A stretch of 64,000 bases of DNA from Beverwykella pulmonaria (Eukaryota > Ascomycota > Dothideomycetes > Pleosporales > Melanommataceae), in the NCBI GenBank assembly GCA_001599595.1, contig BCHH01000006.1, positions 989,197 through 1,053,196 of the forward strand, read 5' to 3'. A program made the translations under genes and the position numbers. Every line of letters starts with the position of its first letter. Position 1 is the first letter of the stretch. Below, in pieces: positions 1-12,183 of this stretch. The notes under the pieces were generated by a model. It did no database searches and was not told where the DNA came from. It was given only the letters and a program-made list of their open reading frames with translations.

Positions 1-36
1 AAGCGAAATGGAGAAGTCTTGATTTTACAAGGTGTG

Positions 37-1961
37 TCATTGTGAGGTTGACTTGTGTCTTCCCCGATTGCCTGTGTATTCCGCGTCTGGTGACCACTCT
101 TCTGGTTGAAAGTCCGGGTTTAAGAAGTGGGCCGTGTTATAGTGTGAGCTAGACAGGGGTAAGCCAAAGGAGTATGATGTACCTGAACAGAAGAACTCAC
201 TTGCGGAATATGGAGGTTTGGAATGGTATGGTCTGTAACGGGGCGATGCCATACCCTGGTTCCAGTTCATAGAGCGAAGACCGAAATGGTCCACTTCTCT
301 CGATGGTCATTGGCTGTGCACGTTCTATTGTCATAGGCGGTGCCTGGGGAGGTGGATGAATAGGAAGGGTCACGGGAGGCTCGAGGTGGATGGTGTGTTG
401 GCTGGGCGGATGGTGATGACTCGCGTGGCTTGCATGCATTGGGGTTGCATAATCTTTTGTGTACTCTTGATGCGAGCTGGCTACTGAGAGGGCAGGCGTC
501 GGGGCAGGTGCATACGTTTGAACAGGCGTGCACTGAGGTTGTGGAGCCGGGCTTGAGTGGTAGTCGTACGAAACTGAAGGCCACCTCTGGCCGATGCTTG
601 TGGGGTACATGCCAGGGATCATGGTCATAACATCGGACATATTCGAGGCCACAGGTAAAAAGTCGTCAGTGTACCCAGCCAGGGCCACTTGAAGCGGCGG
701 CTGTGCAGGGACAGGCGGCTGGACGGGGGTTGGAAAATCCTCAGCCTTGTAGAGAATATCGTAGTGTCCCCTATTGCGAGTTAGTTGGCGGTACTGCGCA
801 AACCAAAGTGGGTAGGGTCGCTTACGGTCGATACAGCAGCCTCATGGTAGGTGGGTTTTGGAGTAGGATACCACTGTGGTCGGTCGGCTCTGCACGGTAA
901 GTGTTGTTGATCTCCTCGCCTGGTGAGCGGTCCAAGTACATGATTTGGAGACCAAAGCCAGCTGGCTTGACGATGGACTCGGCTAACGCCACCACCGCTA
1001 CGTTGTCGATCTCACAATTGGCCGCTTCAATATTGTGGGCACAGTACGTTTTGAGGGGCATGTTGAGGAACGGCTCGAAGTCATTAGGGTGGGATTGGAT
1101 CCACGCACTGGCCAGGAGCTGTAGATGTGGTTAGCAATTGCATTTAGTGCAATGATGCAAGTGGTGCACTCGTGCCTTGAAATATGTCATAATGGCTAGC
1201 GACACGCTCACGTCGTTGAACGCCTCTAGCAGGATACTGGGCGCAGCGCCGTCCATATTTTGCACTGACGCTGCGAGCTTATGCAGGAGCTCAAAAGCCT
1301 CGTCGACCCAGTCGATGTAGACGTCGGCCTGAAAGCCGGCGAGGTTGAGCAGGTTGTGCATCGAGCCCAGGCGTACCTCCTCGTCCTCAAACTTGTTGAC
1401 GTCGCCTACGCGGATCAGGGTCTCATAGTAGGTGAAGGCGATGGCGCGCCATCCGCAGTGGCCGTCGCCGCGACAGGTGCGAAAGTAGGCATACTTGGAC
1501 GGCAGCGCGGCTGTCTTGATCCTGAAGACGGGGTCTGCATTTGCATATTCGGTCGTGATGGCGCTGCTGCTCTGGCGCTCGCCAACGAGCGGGCCCTTGG
1601 AAACGTCAGCCAAAGTGTCGCTGGGTTGCGACGCCGGACAGTAGCAGCTCGCTCGCTGCAGCCATCGCGCACTCACCGTGGCTTCGGGCTCATACTCATT
1701 GGAGAGCTTCTGGAACTGTGCGAGGTCCTCGTCGTCATACATTCTGACGTTGGAGCGGCCGTGGTGGCCAGTGCAGGTGCAGGTGGGCTGGCACGGTTGG
1801 TTATGATAGCCGGCGGGAAGATCCGGCGCGCGGACTGGTAGCTGCCGGTACGCGGAGTGGACTGGCTGGTGGACAACACCACCAGCATCGAAGTGCGGGT
1901 GCGGGTTATGTGCGTATGCATGGTGAAAGCTGTTGTTAGCGAGCATCGTCGGCCGGCTCAT
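37..1961 (-). CDS. Otubain-type deubiquitinase (peptidase C65), five exons
   Basis: This is a predicted ubiquitin-specific cysteine protease of the otubain (OTU, C65) family, which removes ubiquitin from proteins in cytosol and nucleus. Exons 1961-1677, 1595-1170, 1118-826, 770-201 and 148-37 join in frame to 561 residues. The joined protein shows GPLVGER, then the catalytic block RGDGHCGWRA (Asp and Cys), a helical region ending ARLLASAWIQ, an ALAESI strand, YLDR, and the C-terminal LLYRPGHYDILY with the catalytic His. The roughly 230 residues after that motif are rich in Pro, His, Gln and Tyr, look disordered and are not part of the usual otubain fold. Introns are 51-81 nt with GT-AG ends. 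I chose the ATG at 1961; the frame stays open further upstream but only with a TTG. Family assignment is firm; substrate linkage cannot be judged. Confidence 0.88.
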
Positions 1962-3618
1962 GATGGCAGCGATGGTGACTGCGCTGTTCTGCCTAGGACT
2001 GCGAAATGGAAATGGAAATGGAGTCGGGGGGTGGTCCCTTCTTCTCCACGCGGGCGCCGTGTCGTGCTGGTAGTGACTTCCTCCCTTGGTCGACGGCGTG
2101 ACGGGTGCAGCGGCGGGCAATTGGACGGGCGATTCCACGACAGACTCAGCTCGCTTTCGACTCAACCAGCTCCCATCAGTCGATCAGCGTGCGGCGGCGG
2201 GACCGGCAGCAGAGCAGGAGGCGGGAAGGGCAGCTGGTGCAGAGCTGCGTGCGATGGTTGTGCTGTGATACCACCCTCGTCCAGGGGCACGCCAATAGAT
2301 ATAGCAGAGAAACAAGAGCAAGATCTACGGGGCTTGACGGCGCAATTGTCACTGCAACACATTTCCTGGCGGAGTTGAAACGGCCAGTCTTGGTTGCACA
2401 CCAGGAGCCTGGAGAGCAGTGTATCGATCTCAGCAATGCTGCTAAGGGCGCCTCATGCAGCTGGAGCGATGGGGTGAAACTGGTGGGAGCGAGACGGCGC
2501 ACAAGAAGGGAGCAAATTCCTGCTCTCCAAGACGCGCACAATCTCTGGCAAAAGAAAGCACACTGGAGCCATGGCTGGTCGGGCATGACGGGTCCTCTAC
2601 AAAGGGCCATAGCACGCAAGCCCCAGGGCTGCCGCGGGGTGTGATATCGCGGAGCTACGACGCCTATGGACGACGACTGACTCTCCTGACTCTTACACCT
2701 ATAGCAGGCGGAACGATGGGCGTCCCCGGTGCGGTTCTCGTGAGGAGCGAACGCCCCCCAGAGCGTTGCGAGGCTGGCGCATGTCTGCTGAGCAGTTGCT
2801 GTTACGCACAGCTAGTGGGCCATTTGGCCGTTGCCATTGCTGGGAGACGGCAGCCGGCATGGGACCATCACGGCTTCACAGGAGTCTCTTCACCTCGCGC
2901 CCAGACCTCCACCTCCCGTCTGACACTTCGGTGTGCGGCCGCATGATTCGCCTGCAAGAGTGGTGGCGCCGACGCGGCAAAAAAGGAATCACAGCAACCT
3001 GGCGATCCTCGTCGATGCATTCCCCCCACGCCCACGCCGACCATGCCTACAGCACGGGAAACTGCTCCTGACCAAGCTAACATCCGCTCTCTCGCTTGCG
3101 CCCCAGCATTCCCGCTTCCCCGGAACACCAACCATCACACATATCACGGCGAGAGAGCCCGCAGCAGCATGTCCACCATCAAAGACAACTCCCAGCCGCT
3201 GCGCGTCGCGGGCCGGAGCTCATAGACTCACTCGTGCATCACAAGCACTGTGCAGGGTGCATTGGCGGTCGGCGAGCGCTCTGTCCACGCACTTGGTTCT
3301 TTAGCTAGTTTGCAAATGCAAATTGAGGCCAAGTTACATACGTCTATTACTGCTGAGGGGGTAATGGGTCCTGTACCCGAACAAATCCGCCTCCCCGACC
3401 GCTGCTGAGACACCTGCTTTGTGCATCTGCCTCTTGTAAAAAAGGAAAGTTCTTGCCTTGTGCTCCCGGTGCGACCAGCCGGGACCAACAGTGCCCCTCC
3501 GCAGCGTGCCTGCATGTTTCAATCAGTTCAGCACCGGTGACGATATCGTGGAACCTTCATGTCCCGTGTCTCTCACCAAAGCCTCGGCCATTGGTTTCTT
3601 GACGACGTCATCTGCAAG
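1962..3618. other. Intergenic, otubain promoter side and CSN2 3' side
   Basis: I see no supportable gene here. Several open frames exist on both strands (the longest about 180 codons, 2105-2644), but they overlap one another, start or end arbitrarily and show no recognisable motif. The stretch holds the otubain 5' region and the CSN2 3' region. Confidence 0.5.
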
Positions 3619-5389
3619 TCATCCTTTGCTCCCAGCACCCGGAATGCGTCCCGAGAGACCCTTGCCTTTCCTCCCATTTCGTGGCCCAAGGCCATTTAGA
3701 TTCCAGGACGACCGCTGTGGTCCACCAACCCCTCCGTGGTCACCGGGTCCACTGGGTGAGAACTGAGAGCTGCCCTCGTCCGACTTGAAGCCGTCGCCAT
3801 CGTTCAGTACCGTGGCCCATACAGATCCAATAGCAGCACTCCACTCCTTCATCGCCTGCACCCGATCCATGTCTGTGCTACTCTCGATCTCCACGGTGCC
3901 GCTCTGCTGGTTGATCTTACCGTGCAGCCGTTTGTCCACGATCAGGAATCCCACAATCTCCTGGACCTCGGAAAGGGTGATCTTCAGCTGCTTCGAGATG
4001 AAGGCCAACGTAAACCGTGTGTAGGGGGCGACCAGCTTGATGACTGCTTTGGTCCGCACGTTACGAGTCACCTCGTCAATGTTCTCGGCGATGAACGGGT
4101 CCTGAAGGAGGTCCTGGTTGTTCTGCAAGATCTTCTCATATTCGTGGATGTCTTCACGCTGGTAAGCGTTGACCAGATCCGTCATGGTGGAGATGCGAGG
4201 ATCGTTCTGGTAGGGCTTGGTCTCCTGCGAGTCGAATGGATTGATGTCCGAACCCGACAGCATGGTCGCGAGAACCAGATACTTGAGGACCTGGATTCGT
4301 TGGAGCGAGCCCGCCTCATCGTAGTTTCGGAAACTCTCGAAAAAGTCGCTTTGCGCCCCTTTCCAGTTCTCTGGGACCCAGTGTTAGTCATTCTGCCGTG
4401 TCTCGGGGGGTTCTGATCCTTGCCTTCGCTCATGTGCATCTTGCCACCACATTCGCGGATGATTCCCATAATCTTGGGATGAGGGACTGCGGAACGCACT
4501 TTCAGAGCCCGTTGGTACAGGGCCTGTTGTATTACGATGAGCATGCAGCCAAAGTGAAATCCGGGGAATGAGACCGACCTTGAGACGCTTGTTGTTCCTC
4601 GTCTCGGCATACATGAGGATTTCCAAAGAGTAGACCTCCAATGAATAGGTGCCTTTGCTCGGGTCGTCGGTTCCATCCTCTTTCTGGCATGCCTTGTGCA
4701 ACTCTCGGACCTTTTCCGTCAGCTGCCGGTAATCCTTTCGATCCAACCACAGCCTCGCAAGCTTGATGTTTGTCTTGAGCCAAAGCCGCTCATTGTTGGT
4801 GCTCTGAAAAGCATCAAGAGTTAGGGCGTAGAATTTCTCCATGCAGCGATATGCCTCAGCGTCTTCTGCAGCCTTCTCGATGAAGTCGAGCATGTTATTG
4901 ATGGACTTTTCTGAATAGTTCCGTGTGACGGCAGACTTGACGTACGTGAGGAGCTCTTTGAAGTGCTCCACGGCCTGGCGTTCGGGTCAGTACTGGGCGC
5001 ATCCGTGGCTGATTCTGGCACTGCGAACCTTCTCGTACCGCCCAAGCTTGAACTCGAGTTTAATTGCCTGCTTGAGCCCTTTGAATCCCCTGCCCACCCG
5101 TCAGCTTGTATATCCCCGTAGTCCTGCCTGAAACGTACCAGTCCCCCTTCTCCTCTTCTAGCGGGGGAACGCCCAAAAATTCATCGATGGCGCTCTCGGG
5201 GTCTTCCGCCTTAAGCTGTTTGGCATTGTAGTATTTGTTCTCCACATCCACATCGCCGCCTTCCTGCTCCTCGTCAGTCTCGTACTCGAAGTCGTACCTG
5301 CAGCGGGCGATTAGACTGATTCAGTAAACGGGCGGACATGCTTACTGCTCCTGGTCGGAGTCTTGCATGAAGTCATCGTCGTCAGACAT
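3619..5389 (-). CDS. csn2: COP9 signalosome subunit 2
   Basis: CSN2 is a PCI-domain scaffold subunit of the COP9 signalosome, which removes Nedd8 from cullins in SCF-type ubiquitin ligases; in filamentous fungi the complex controls development. The start at 5389 gives an acidic N-terminus ([15 protein letters not shown] then [11 protein letters not shown]), as in other CSN2 proteins. It is followed by [19 protein letters not shown], the TPR-like region with [13 protein letters not shown] and [14 protein letters not shown], then [25 protein letters not shown], a run ending [25 protein letters not shown], and a C-terminal winged helix ([20 protein letters not shown]). Short introns interrupt the gene, for example a TG/GTACGT donor before the GFKGL exon and one near 5300-5340. 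The last about 50 residues are Gly/Ser/Pro-rich, a fungal extension. Identity is based on near-continuous similarity to the family. Confidence 0.93.
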
Positions 5390-6883
5390 GGTTGCGGCGT
5401 AACGTGCAAACGCGGAAAGAACGGGGGGGCTGGTGGTTGTAAACGCTGTCTGGAAGCTGGAGGCAGGTTCGGTGCCGTGAAGGGCGCTGGTTAAATATTG
5501 AAGCTGGTGGGTGAGTGAGAGTGTCGAGCTTAACAGAGGGTTAACAGAGGGAAATGTTTAGCAACGACCAGAGTGGTGCCTGCGATGATGCCGCGGGGGT
5601 CGCTTAGTGTCGCGCTAGTGGGATGGGAATCGATCATCGCGACTGCGACTTTGCGCCTTTGCGCCTTTCACATTCGAGCACCGCGCAACCAAAAAAAATA
5701 TCTGTGTGTGTGGGACCAAGATAATGATGAAGGAGGACGAGTTCTGTTCATTGATAGCAATTTGATTAACCTTCACCTGGGTAATGCAGTTCAGTCTGTA
5801 CCTTGAATACGGAAGGCGCGAGTGTCTTCAACTACTCATCAACGGCAACATGTCGTTATGTACCTTCCCAGATCCCTAGGGATTGTACTCCCTGGTCAGG
5901 CTCACTTGATAGCTCTATTATTTCTTTGTAGAATGGCTCCAGTGTTCTGCCCGTTACAGCATCTCCTAGAGTGCTCGTAGCCAGTCCACAACATGGAGTG
6001 CAGATAAGCTCCAGGCCTATCATTTATCGGTCCGTACCGTGCAGGTCGCATTTAGAAGGTGGGCTGTGGTTGGGCTATTCTGAGATTCTTAATTATTGCC
6101 GCTGTCAAGACCACCACTCTCCTCAGCCGCACGATTCATTCAATATTGGCAAGTCGAGATGATAGCAATTCATAACGTTGACCCCGAGGCCCGCTTGGCA
6201 CGTCGTTTACGAGCGTCTTGAATCGCGTGTATGCCTAAGGTATTGAGTTGAAATTAGAATGGCAAGAGTTCCCAAACGAGCACCGCGTAAATTGTCTGTC
6301 AAATTGCCCCCAATTGTTGGAGGGTGGCACTCTTCGATAACACTGCCTTCACTCCCTGTCAGGCCGTACCTCTTCCACTTCCACGTGTTGCAGTGATTCT
6401 GAGCGAACCAGCGCGACGTCGCCTGCTGCAGCGCTCCACGTCTGCTCGTATTAGACACCTCATCGTCAGCACACCGCGCATTCACCCTCTCTCTCTGCGC
6501 GGCCTCGGCGGTGCCCCATGTGATTGTGCTTGCGCCACGCTTCGTCGACCGGAGCTTGGTGGAGAGGCGACCCGGTGCCGGCCCAAGACAAGACAAGAAA
6601 AGACCAGGGCTAGCGCATCCTCATCCCCAATCTAGTTCTATTTCATTGCACCTCCACGCTCTCCACTTCAGCCCAGCGCGGAACGCCTCTCGACATTAAC
6701 ACATCAACCCCCCTTCGTCCAGTCGCTACCTCGCTCCGTGCGACGCTTCCCTCCGCTCAACATCTTTCCTTGCACGACAGACTACCGCCTGGTATCACCT
6801 CCGCGCTGCGCACCGCCCACCCCGTCCTTAAGCCGACGATACCAACCGAAACCGATCGCCGAAGCTCCCTCCAACTGGTCGCA
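5390..6883. other. Divergent intergenic region between CSN2 and Rho3
   Basis: This is the shared upstream region of two divergently transcribed core genes. I see no coding signal. The last about 250 bases before the Rho3 ATG are strongly pyrimidine-rich on the plus strand (many CTCC/TCCC runs), which is typical of a fungal promoter and 5' UTR. Confidence 0.5.
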
Positions 6884-7825
6884 ATGCCGCTCTGCGGTGG
6901 AACCAAGTCGGTGCAACGCAAGCTGGTGCTTCTGTACGTCTCACTTTCCGCGGGGAAGGCAGAGAGGTTGTTGAATGGGGGGTTTGCGACAGAACGGTGC
7001 TAACGAGTGCTCAACAGCGGCGACGGCGCATGCGGCAAAACATCATTGTTAAATGTTTTCACGCGAGGGTATGTCCTGATCGACTGCTATCCTAGCAGCC
7101 ATTCATTCACTTGCCTCGTGGAAGCGCATGCTAACTATTGTGAACTACAGATACTTCCCTACTGTATAGTAAGCTACCCGCCTCGAGGCACTCCTGGGGC
7201 TGGACTAACTAGAGCGCCCCTTTAGCGAGCCGACAGTCTTTGAAAACTACGTTCACGACATATATATCGACAATACACATGTAGAGCTTAGTCTCTGGGA
7301 TACCGCTGGACAGGAAGAGTTCGACCGGTTACGGTCCCTCTCTTACGATGACACCCACGCGATCATGCTATGTTTTAGCGTGCGTTCCACGATCCCCAAC
7401 TCGTCGACTAGAGCTTACGATGCACACACAGGTCGATTCGCCCGACTCCCTCGAAAACGTCGAAACAAAATGGGTTGGCGAGATTGCAGAGAACTGCCCG
7501 GGAGTCAAGCTGGTCCTGGTCGCACTCAAATGCGACTTGCGGAAGCGCGGCGGCGATGAAGACAACGAGGACGACCCGCAACCGGAAAAGCCCATGATCA
7601 ACTACGACGAGGGCCTCAAGGTCGCCGAGAAGATCAAGGCTCTCCGATACCTGGGTATGCATTCAAAATCCCGCATTGTGCACAAGATGGCCATTCACTG
7701 ACATGGGTGTAGAATGCTCCGCGATGAAGAACAGGGGTGTCAACGAAGCCTTCACCGAAGCCGCTCGCGTGGCCCTCCAAGTCAAATCAGGCAAGGACCA
7801 AAGCAAAAGCTGTACGGTCATGTAG
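6884..7825 (+). CDS. rho3: Rho-family small GTPase, Rho3 type
   Basis: Rho3 is a membrane-anchored switch that controls polarised exocytosis and actin at the hyphal tip. Exons 6884-6933, 7018-7068, 7151-7168, 7226-7379, 7432-7654 and 7713-7825 join to 202 residues. Visible motifs are GDGACGKTS (P-loop), [15 protein letters not shown] (switch I effector loop), [14 protein letters not shown] (switch II), LVALKCDLR (guanine specificity; C precedes KCDL as in other Rho3) and LECSAM. The C-terminus CTVM is a CAAX box, implying prenylation. The [17 protein letters not shown] start and the acidic insert DEDNEDD are as expected for Rho3 rather than Cdc42 or RhoA. Exon 3 is only 18 nt, a microexon encoding the switch I edge, and could be missed by automated prediction. 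All introns have GT-AG ends. Confidence 0.94.
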
Positions 7826-8774
7826 CCGTTTTGCAGCTCGCCTTTTCTCTCCCTCGTTTTGCTGTTCACAATTATCCTTTCACTATATCCACATCTCGTA
7901 GCCTTCTCTACCTCTTTTACACTGTATTACTCCTTTTATTTAACGCCCTTAGAAGAAACCAAGCGCGCTATCCCCCTTGAGAAGAACATTAGGAAATGGC
8001 GTACATGATCATAGTCTACTCCTGGTGGGCTAGTCGTATTTTATTTCCATTCGCTCCCCCACTATTACGAAAAGCCCTTTTCTGGTCTTGACCTTTTTGT
8101 CCCCACGTCTGTCGGTGTTACGGAATGTACATAGTGCCTTTAGTCTTTTCGTTGACTCTGATTCTTATGGTTTATAATCGGTGTTGGGTCGTGCAGAGGC
8201 ACGTCTGAGCTGCTGCCGAGGTAGTAGCAATCTGTCTGCGCAACGATATAGAGAATATATATTGTTTCTCACTCTGAATCGTCTTCTAGTCCGCAGACAC
8301 TATCAATCATATGTAATAGTTAGGAATTTTCAAGTCGTGGTCTTCCTCCTCGATCGTCCAGAACCACGACTGTCGTTGACAGAGTGTGCTTACAGAGATA
8401 TGTTCGGTCATGGGCAGAGCGTAAACGTTTATCTCGAGTCGTGAAATCTTGGATGGCGGGCAAGGAGGTGAGAGGCCGGTTTGAACAACCAATTGTTTGC
8501 AATGAGGGCCAGTCGTTACTCGTGCAGATGCTGGGATTACACATAGATTGAGGACGTTCAGGGAGCAGTGGGATATCAATTGGTCCATACGAGAAAATAT
8601 TTGATGAATTCAGTCATTCTGGGAGGAAGACGGGAAAATGAAAATGGACTGTCGGATAGTGGCGTGTTCATATGATACAAATTGCCATGGCAGATATCGA
8701 CATAAAAGCAAAGGGTATAGTTCCACCGAGTAGCTGCACATCCACGAACTCAATATAGGACCTCGCCACTACTG
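7826..8774. other. Intergenic, 3' ends of Rho3 and sulfurtransferase
   Basis: Two convergent genes end here. The first about 350 bases downstream of the Rho3 stop are T-rich and probably 3' UTR. I see no coding signal or RNA gene. Confidence 0.5.
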
Positions 8775-9843
8775 TTAAATCTTACGAATTAAACTGTCGG
8801 ATGGATTGACCCTCTGCGCCCACTCAGTCCAACTCCCATCGTAGAGTCTTTTGTTACCAACGGGGAATCCGGCTTCGACAAGCGCGGCGTCAATGACGGC
8901 GGCGGTGACACCCGTTCCACAGGAATTGATGATGGGCTTGGAGGGGCTAATGCCTTTGGACTCGAAGACGGCTTGGAGTTCGGAAGCGGGGAGGATGGTC
9001 TTGTCTTCAGGATGAAGAAGGTCGGAGATGGGGACGGAGATGGAGTGGGGGATATGGCCGGACGAGAGACCTGGGGCAGGGGGTTAGGATAGACATGAAG
9101 TTGGCCGAGGGAGAAGGGCAACTACCTTTTCTGGGCTCTGGATCTGTGCCCTCCCATCTTCCCTTGCTCCTTGCGTCGAGTATTTGCACCTCTTCTGCGC
9201 CCTCCTTGCCCTGCTCCAGGGCAACCTCTCGTACTTCCTCGAACGAAATAACCACGCTCTTGTCGAGTTCTGGCACAGGATACTCGACGGGATCCACCTT
9301 ATCAGGCTCCCCGCTCTCCACCTCATATCCCTCTTCCCACCACCTGCGGAAATTGTTCAGAACATGCACGTTCGGATGGCCAAATGCTTGCAGCGTCCAG
9401 CCCACGCGCGGGGCACTAAAAATCCCCAGCTCTTTCGAATCATAGACGACGACACTGTCATCCCTTCGGATGCCCAACTCGCCCATTGCCTTTGCAAAAT
9501 CCTTGGCCGAGGGCAGCATATGCGGATACGGAGAATCGGGGTCCTTCACCGCGTCCAGGTCGAAGAATCGCGCGTGAGGGATGCGGCCAGCTTTGAAAGT
9601 CTCTCTCCCGTCGCGGCCGTCGTTTGGCAGAAACCAGGAGGCGCATAGCGGGATGATCTTTGGGGCGGTCGACAGCTTGCTGTGGACGTTCTTCTGGAGC
9701 GCCGAGTTGAGCTCGGAGGGGGTGACGAGGTACGTGGTGAGTGTGTACTGGGAGGACATGGCGCGTCGACCTGCCGCGAGTATGCGGGCGGGCGGCAGGG
9801 AAGATAGCGGGCGGAGAGTCGAGCGGAAGCTTGTCAGTAGCAT
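8775..9843 (-). CDS. Thiosulfate / 3-mercaptopyruvate sulfurtransferase (tandem rhodanese)
   Basis: The enzyme moves a sulfane sulfur from thiosulfate or 3-mercaptopyruvate to cyanide or thiols, usually in mitochondria. Exons 9843-9126 and 9070-8775 give 337 residues, a normal length for a two-rhodanese-domain protein. The N-terminal domain (ASWFLPNDGR, GRIPHARFFDLD, VVVYDSKELGIFSAPRVGW) lacks a catalytic Cys, as expected. The C-terminal domain has ILDARSKGRWEG, SGHIPHS and the active loop NSCGTGVTA with the catalytic Cys. The CGTGVT loop is of the mercaptopyruvate type rather than the CRKG loop of thiosulfate-preferring rhodanese. The first about 30 residues (MLLTSFRSTLRPLSSL...) are basic and Ser/Leu-rich, suggesting a mitochondrial presequence; an internal Met (MSSQYTL) could give a cytosolic form. 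It diverges from APC11. Confidence 0.9.
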
Positions 9844-10297
9844 GGTGGAAGCTATCGGTACGCACAAAAAAGTCAGATCTGAGCTTGAAGGAACGATGAA
9901 GCTTTACTGCCGGTGCCAACAGCAGCTTCTATATGCTCGCGCCGCAATTGAGGGGAGCAATGGCGCACAGGATGCAGGATGCAGATCGGCCGCACCTCCG
10001 GTTGATCCGCGTGGTTGCTGTGCGTCATATGGACCCTAGGGAGAGACGCACTCACCCGCCAGCTTCAGTTATGTCTGCACCGTCTCAGGAGGGGTTGCAA
10101 GATAATTAGATAGCAAGCCAATTGTTAGACAAGAGGCGAAGGTAATGGCGGCCTTGGCAGCAATGCCGTCATTCGGGGAAGCGCTTGGACGCCGCCGCGG
10201 ACATGTTTTCGCCGCGGCCGCCGATCTATCCAAGACTTTGTTTGTTCTGTCCCCTCCCACGCGCCCAAACGCGCCGACATCATCGCCCGCGGCCAGG
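9844..10297. promoter_or_regulatory. Bidirectional promoter region, sulfurtransferase / APC11
   Basis: About 450 bases separate the two divergent start codons. The region contains no gene of its own. I see no clear TATA box or known operator, so only its position supports the regulatory label. Confidence 0.4.
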
Positions 10298-10773
10298 ATG
10301 AAAGTTACCATCAAGGAGTGGAACGCCGTGGCTGCGTGGAGATGGGACATGCCCGACGATGACGTGTGCGGTATCTGCCGCAACCCGTACGACAGCACTT
10401 GTTCCAAGTGCAAGTTCCCAGGCGACGAGTGTCCGCTGTGTGAGTCCAACAAGCCCGATGAGGATGCTCGTAACTGTCGGTTGCTAATGGGAATGCAGTG
10501 CTTGGAGAATGCAATCACTCGTTCCACATGGTTCGTTGAAGTGCTCTCTTCGTCGTCGCGTCTTTGCTCATGAGGGTGTAGCACTGCATCTTCTCGTGGT
10601 TGCGGCAGGAGAGCTCGCAGGAGAAGTGCCCCATGTGTCGACAGCGTATGTATATCTCCATGCCAGTCAAAACGCCAGCTAACATCATCCTAGCCTTCAA
10701 GTCCAAGAGCCAAGAAGCACCCGCCGTAGAAGCGCAGGCCCAAGATCAGGACACGACCGCCACGCCCGTTTGA
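10298..10773 (+). CDS. apc11: Anaphase-promoting complex subunit 11 (RING-H2)
   Basis: APC11 is the catalytic RING subunit of the APC/C ubiquitin ligase that drives mitotic exit. Exons 10298-10439, 10499-10530, 10582-10645 and 10694-10773 join to 105 residues. The start MKVTIKEWNAVAAWRW is diagnostic, followed by CGICRNPYD, CSKCKFPGDECPL, LGECNHSFHMHCI, FSWL and CPMCRQPF, which together give the full RING-H2 ligand set (CxxC, the extra Cys pair typical of APC11, CxH, HxxC, CxxC). The tail after the RING is Ala/Gln/Asp-rich and about 20 residues long. Exon 2 is only 32 nt, so the three introns are needed to restore the RING. Confidence 0.93.
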
Positions 10774-11185
10774 CACATCCGACCCTCATACGATGCGCAT
10801 GGACTGTTAGAGAATGGAGGAGTGCTTGTGACTGTAGGCAGGGCTATTACATACAGGGTGGAAGCGTGATGCTTTACGATGGCGAGGGCATTCATGCGCA
10901 CAAAGCAGTCAAAGAATGAGGTGGCTTTGGCTGGTATTTCCCAATGGTGGGCATGCGCTGGTGTTTGGTATATACCCCCTGCTGGTGCAATTCAAGCACT
11001 GCATTCTCAAGTCAAGTGAACAAAAACATATTCTGTGTGAATGGCATCTCGACTTCCGGTGCACAGACCAGTCCGCTATCGATAAAGATCTCGGGCGTTA
11101 TGTGCGAAGCTCGAAGCTCAGAGCTCCCCTAGCTCAGCCTTACCCTTGCACCTGCATTCATCCCGCAACACCAACCCACTCCACC
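10774..11185. other. Intergenic, APC11 3' side
   Basis: No coding signal is visible. A long open frame that begins at 10916 and runs into the next gene is an upstream extension of that gene without a supporting start context; the 75 bases before 11186 are C-rich as in a 5' UTR. Confidence 0.4.
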
Positions 11186-12079
11186 ATGGCCTCAAATCCA
11201 CCTTCTTCAAACTCACCCCGGATAATCCAGACCTCGCACTCACCCCGCTCACCGCTACTCACACACTTCGACGACCCTCCCGCACCACAACATGACCCGC
11301 CCTACCCCTCCGACGACGCACCCTTCCAAGAAGACGAGATACCGTACCCTGAACCCACCTCCGAGCAGACCCTCCTCCCGCCGCCCAACTTCAGCCCCTT
11401 CTTCACGCTCATAGAAGACAGCACCACGGGCGAGCACTACCATCCATACGTGCACTATGTGTTTGCGGACGACGACCCGGTCATCGTCACCGCGGCTGCC
11501 ATGCGGAGTCTTGGGCTCGACGAAACGCGGTACCTGCCAGCGAGCACGCCGGACGAAGGACACCAGAGACCCCTTCACCACGAAGTAGAAGAGGAAGAGG
11601 GCGAGCAAGAAGATGTCGTTGAATCCCCGCTGCCTCCGCCCATCCCCGGCGCAAAGGAACGCTACCTCCTCGTCGACGTCGGGCCCGACGGACACACGAT
11701 CCTCGACGCGCAATCGCTCTCGTCGGAATGGCAGATCACAGGCACACATATCCGGCCCGCGCCCAGCTTCGACGAGGATGCCGGCAATCTAGGACACATG
11801 ATGCGTATCGAGGGTGTCGAGATCGCGCGGCGGAATAAAGGGAAGGTGAAGGGCGAGCCGGGAGAGCAGAAGTTGAGCGAGGCAAGGGGGAGGACGAATG
11901 GGGACGTGTTTGCCGCGCTCGATGGGCTGGTCAAGGGGGTCGAGGGCGGGCTGGAGGTTGCGGGGAAAATCAAGGGCGGCGCCGAGGACGTGAGGGCGAG
12001 TGAGCGGACGGTGACGGGAGTAGGAGTGGGGTCTGGAGTGGAGGATGACAAAGGGAAGAGGGGGGCTAGCGAGGCTTGA
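11186..12079 (+). CDS. Uncharacterised acidic/proline-rich protein
   Basis: I do not recognise a named family. The intronless frame gives 297 residues. The first about 75 are rich in Pro, Ser and acidic residues (SPRSPLLTHFDD, PPYPSDDAPFQEDE) and look disordered. Then comes a more ordered block (FFTLIEDSTTGEHYHPYVHYVFADDDP, AAMRSLGL), an acidic linker (EVEEEEGEQED), a second ordered block (ERYLLVDVGPDGHTILDAQSLSSEWQI) and a low-complexity Gly/Lys/Glu tail. The two ordered blocks are written in GC-rich codons and read as real coding sequence. I chose the ATG at 11186 because the upstream part of the frame lacks comparable codon bias. Confidence 0.7.
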   Translation: MASNPPSSNSPRIIQTSHSPRSPLLTHFDDPPAPQHDPPYPSDDAPFQEDEIPYPEPTSEQTLLPPPNFSPFFTLIEDSTTGEHYHPYVHYVFADDDPVIVTAAAMRSLGLDETRYLPASTPDEGHQRPLHHEVEEEEGEQEDVVESPLPPPIPGAKERYLLVDVGPDGHTILDAQSLSSEWQITGTHIRPAPSFDEDAGNLGHMMRIEGVEIARRNKGKVKGEPGEQKLSEARGRTNGDVFAALDGLVKGVEGGLEVAGKIKGGAEDVRASERTVTGVGVGSGVEDDKGKRGASEA

Positions 12080-12183
12080 GCATCTGATTTCCGTGGAGGA
12101 TGTACATCTAACGGCATGGGTGTGTCGCCCATACCAAACGTTTCCTCAGCTGTTCACAGACGTCTACATTTCCTTCTCGACCC

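Noticed and set aside
1281..1841. 186-codon plus-strand frame
   Set aside because: It lies antisense to the otubain exons and mirrors their codon pattern; no motif.
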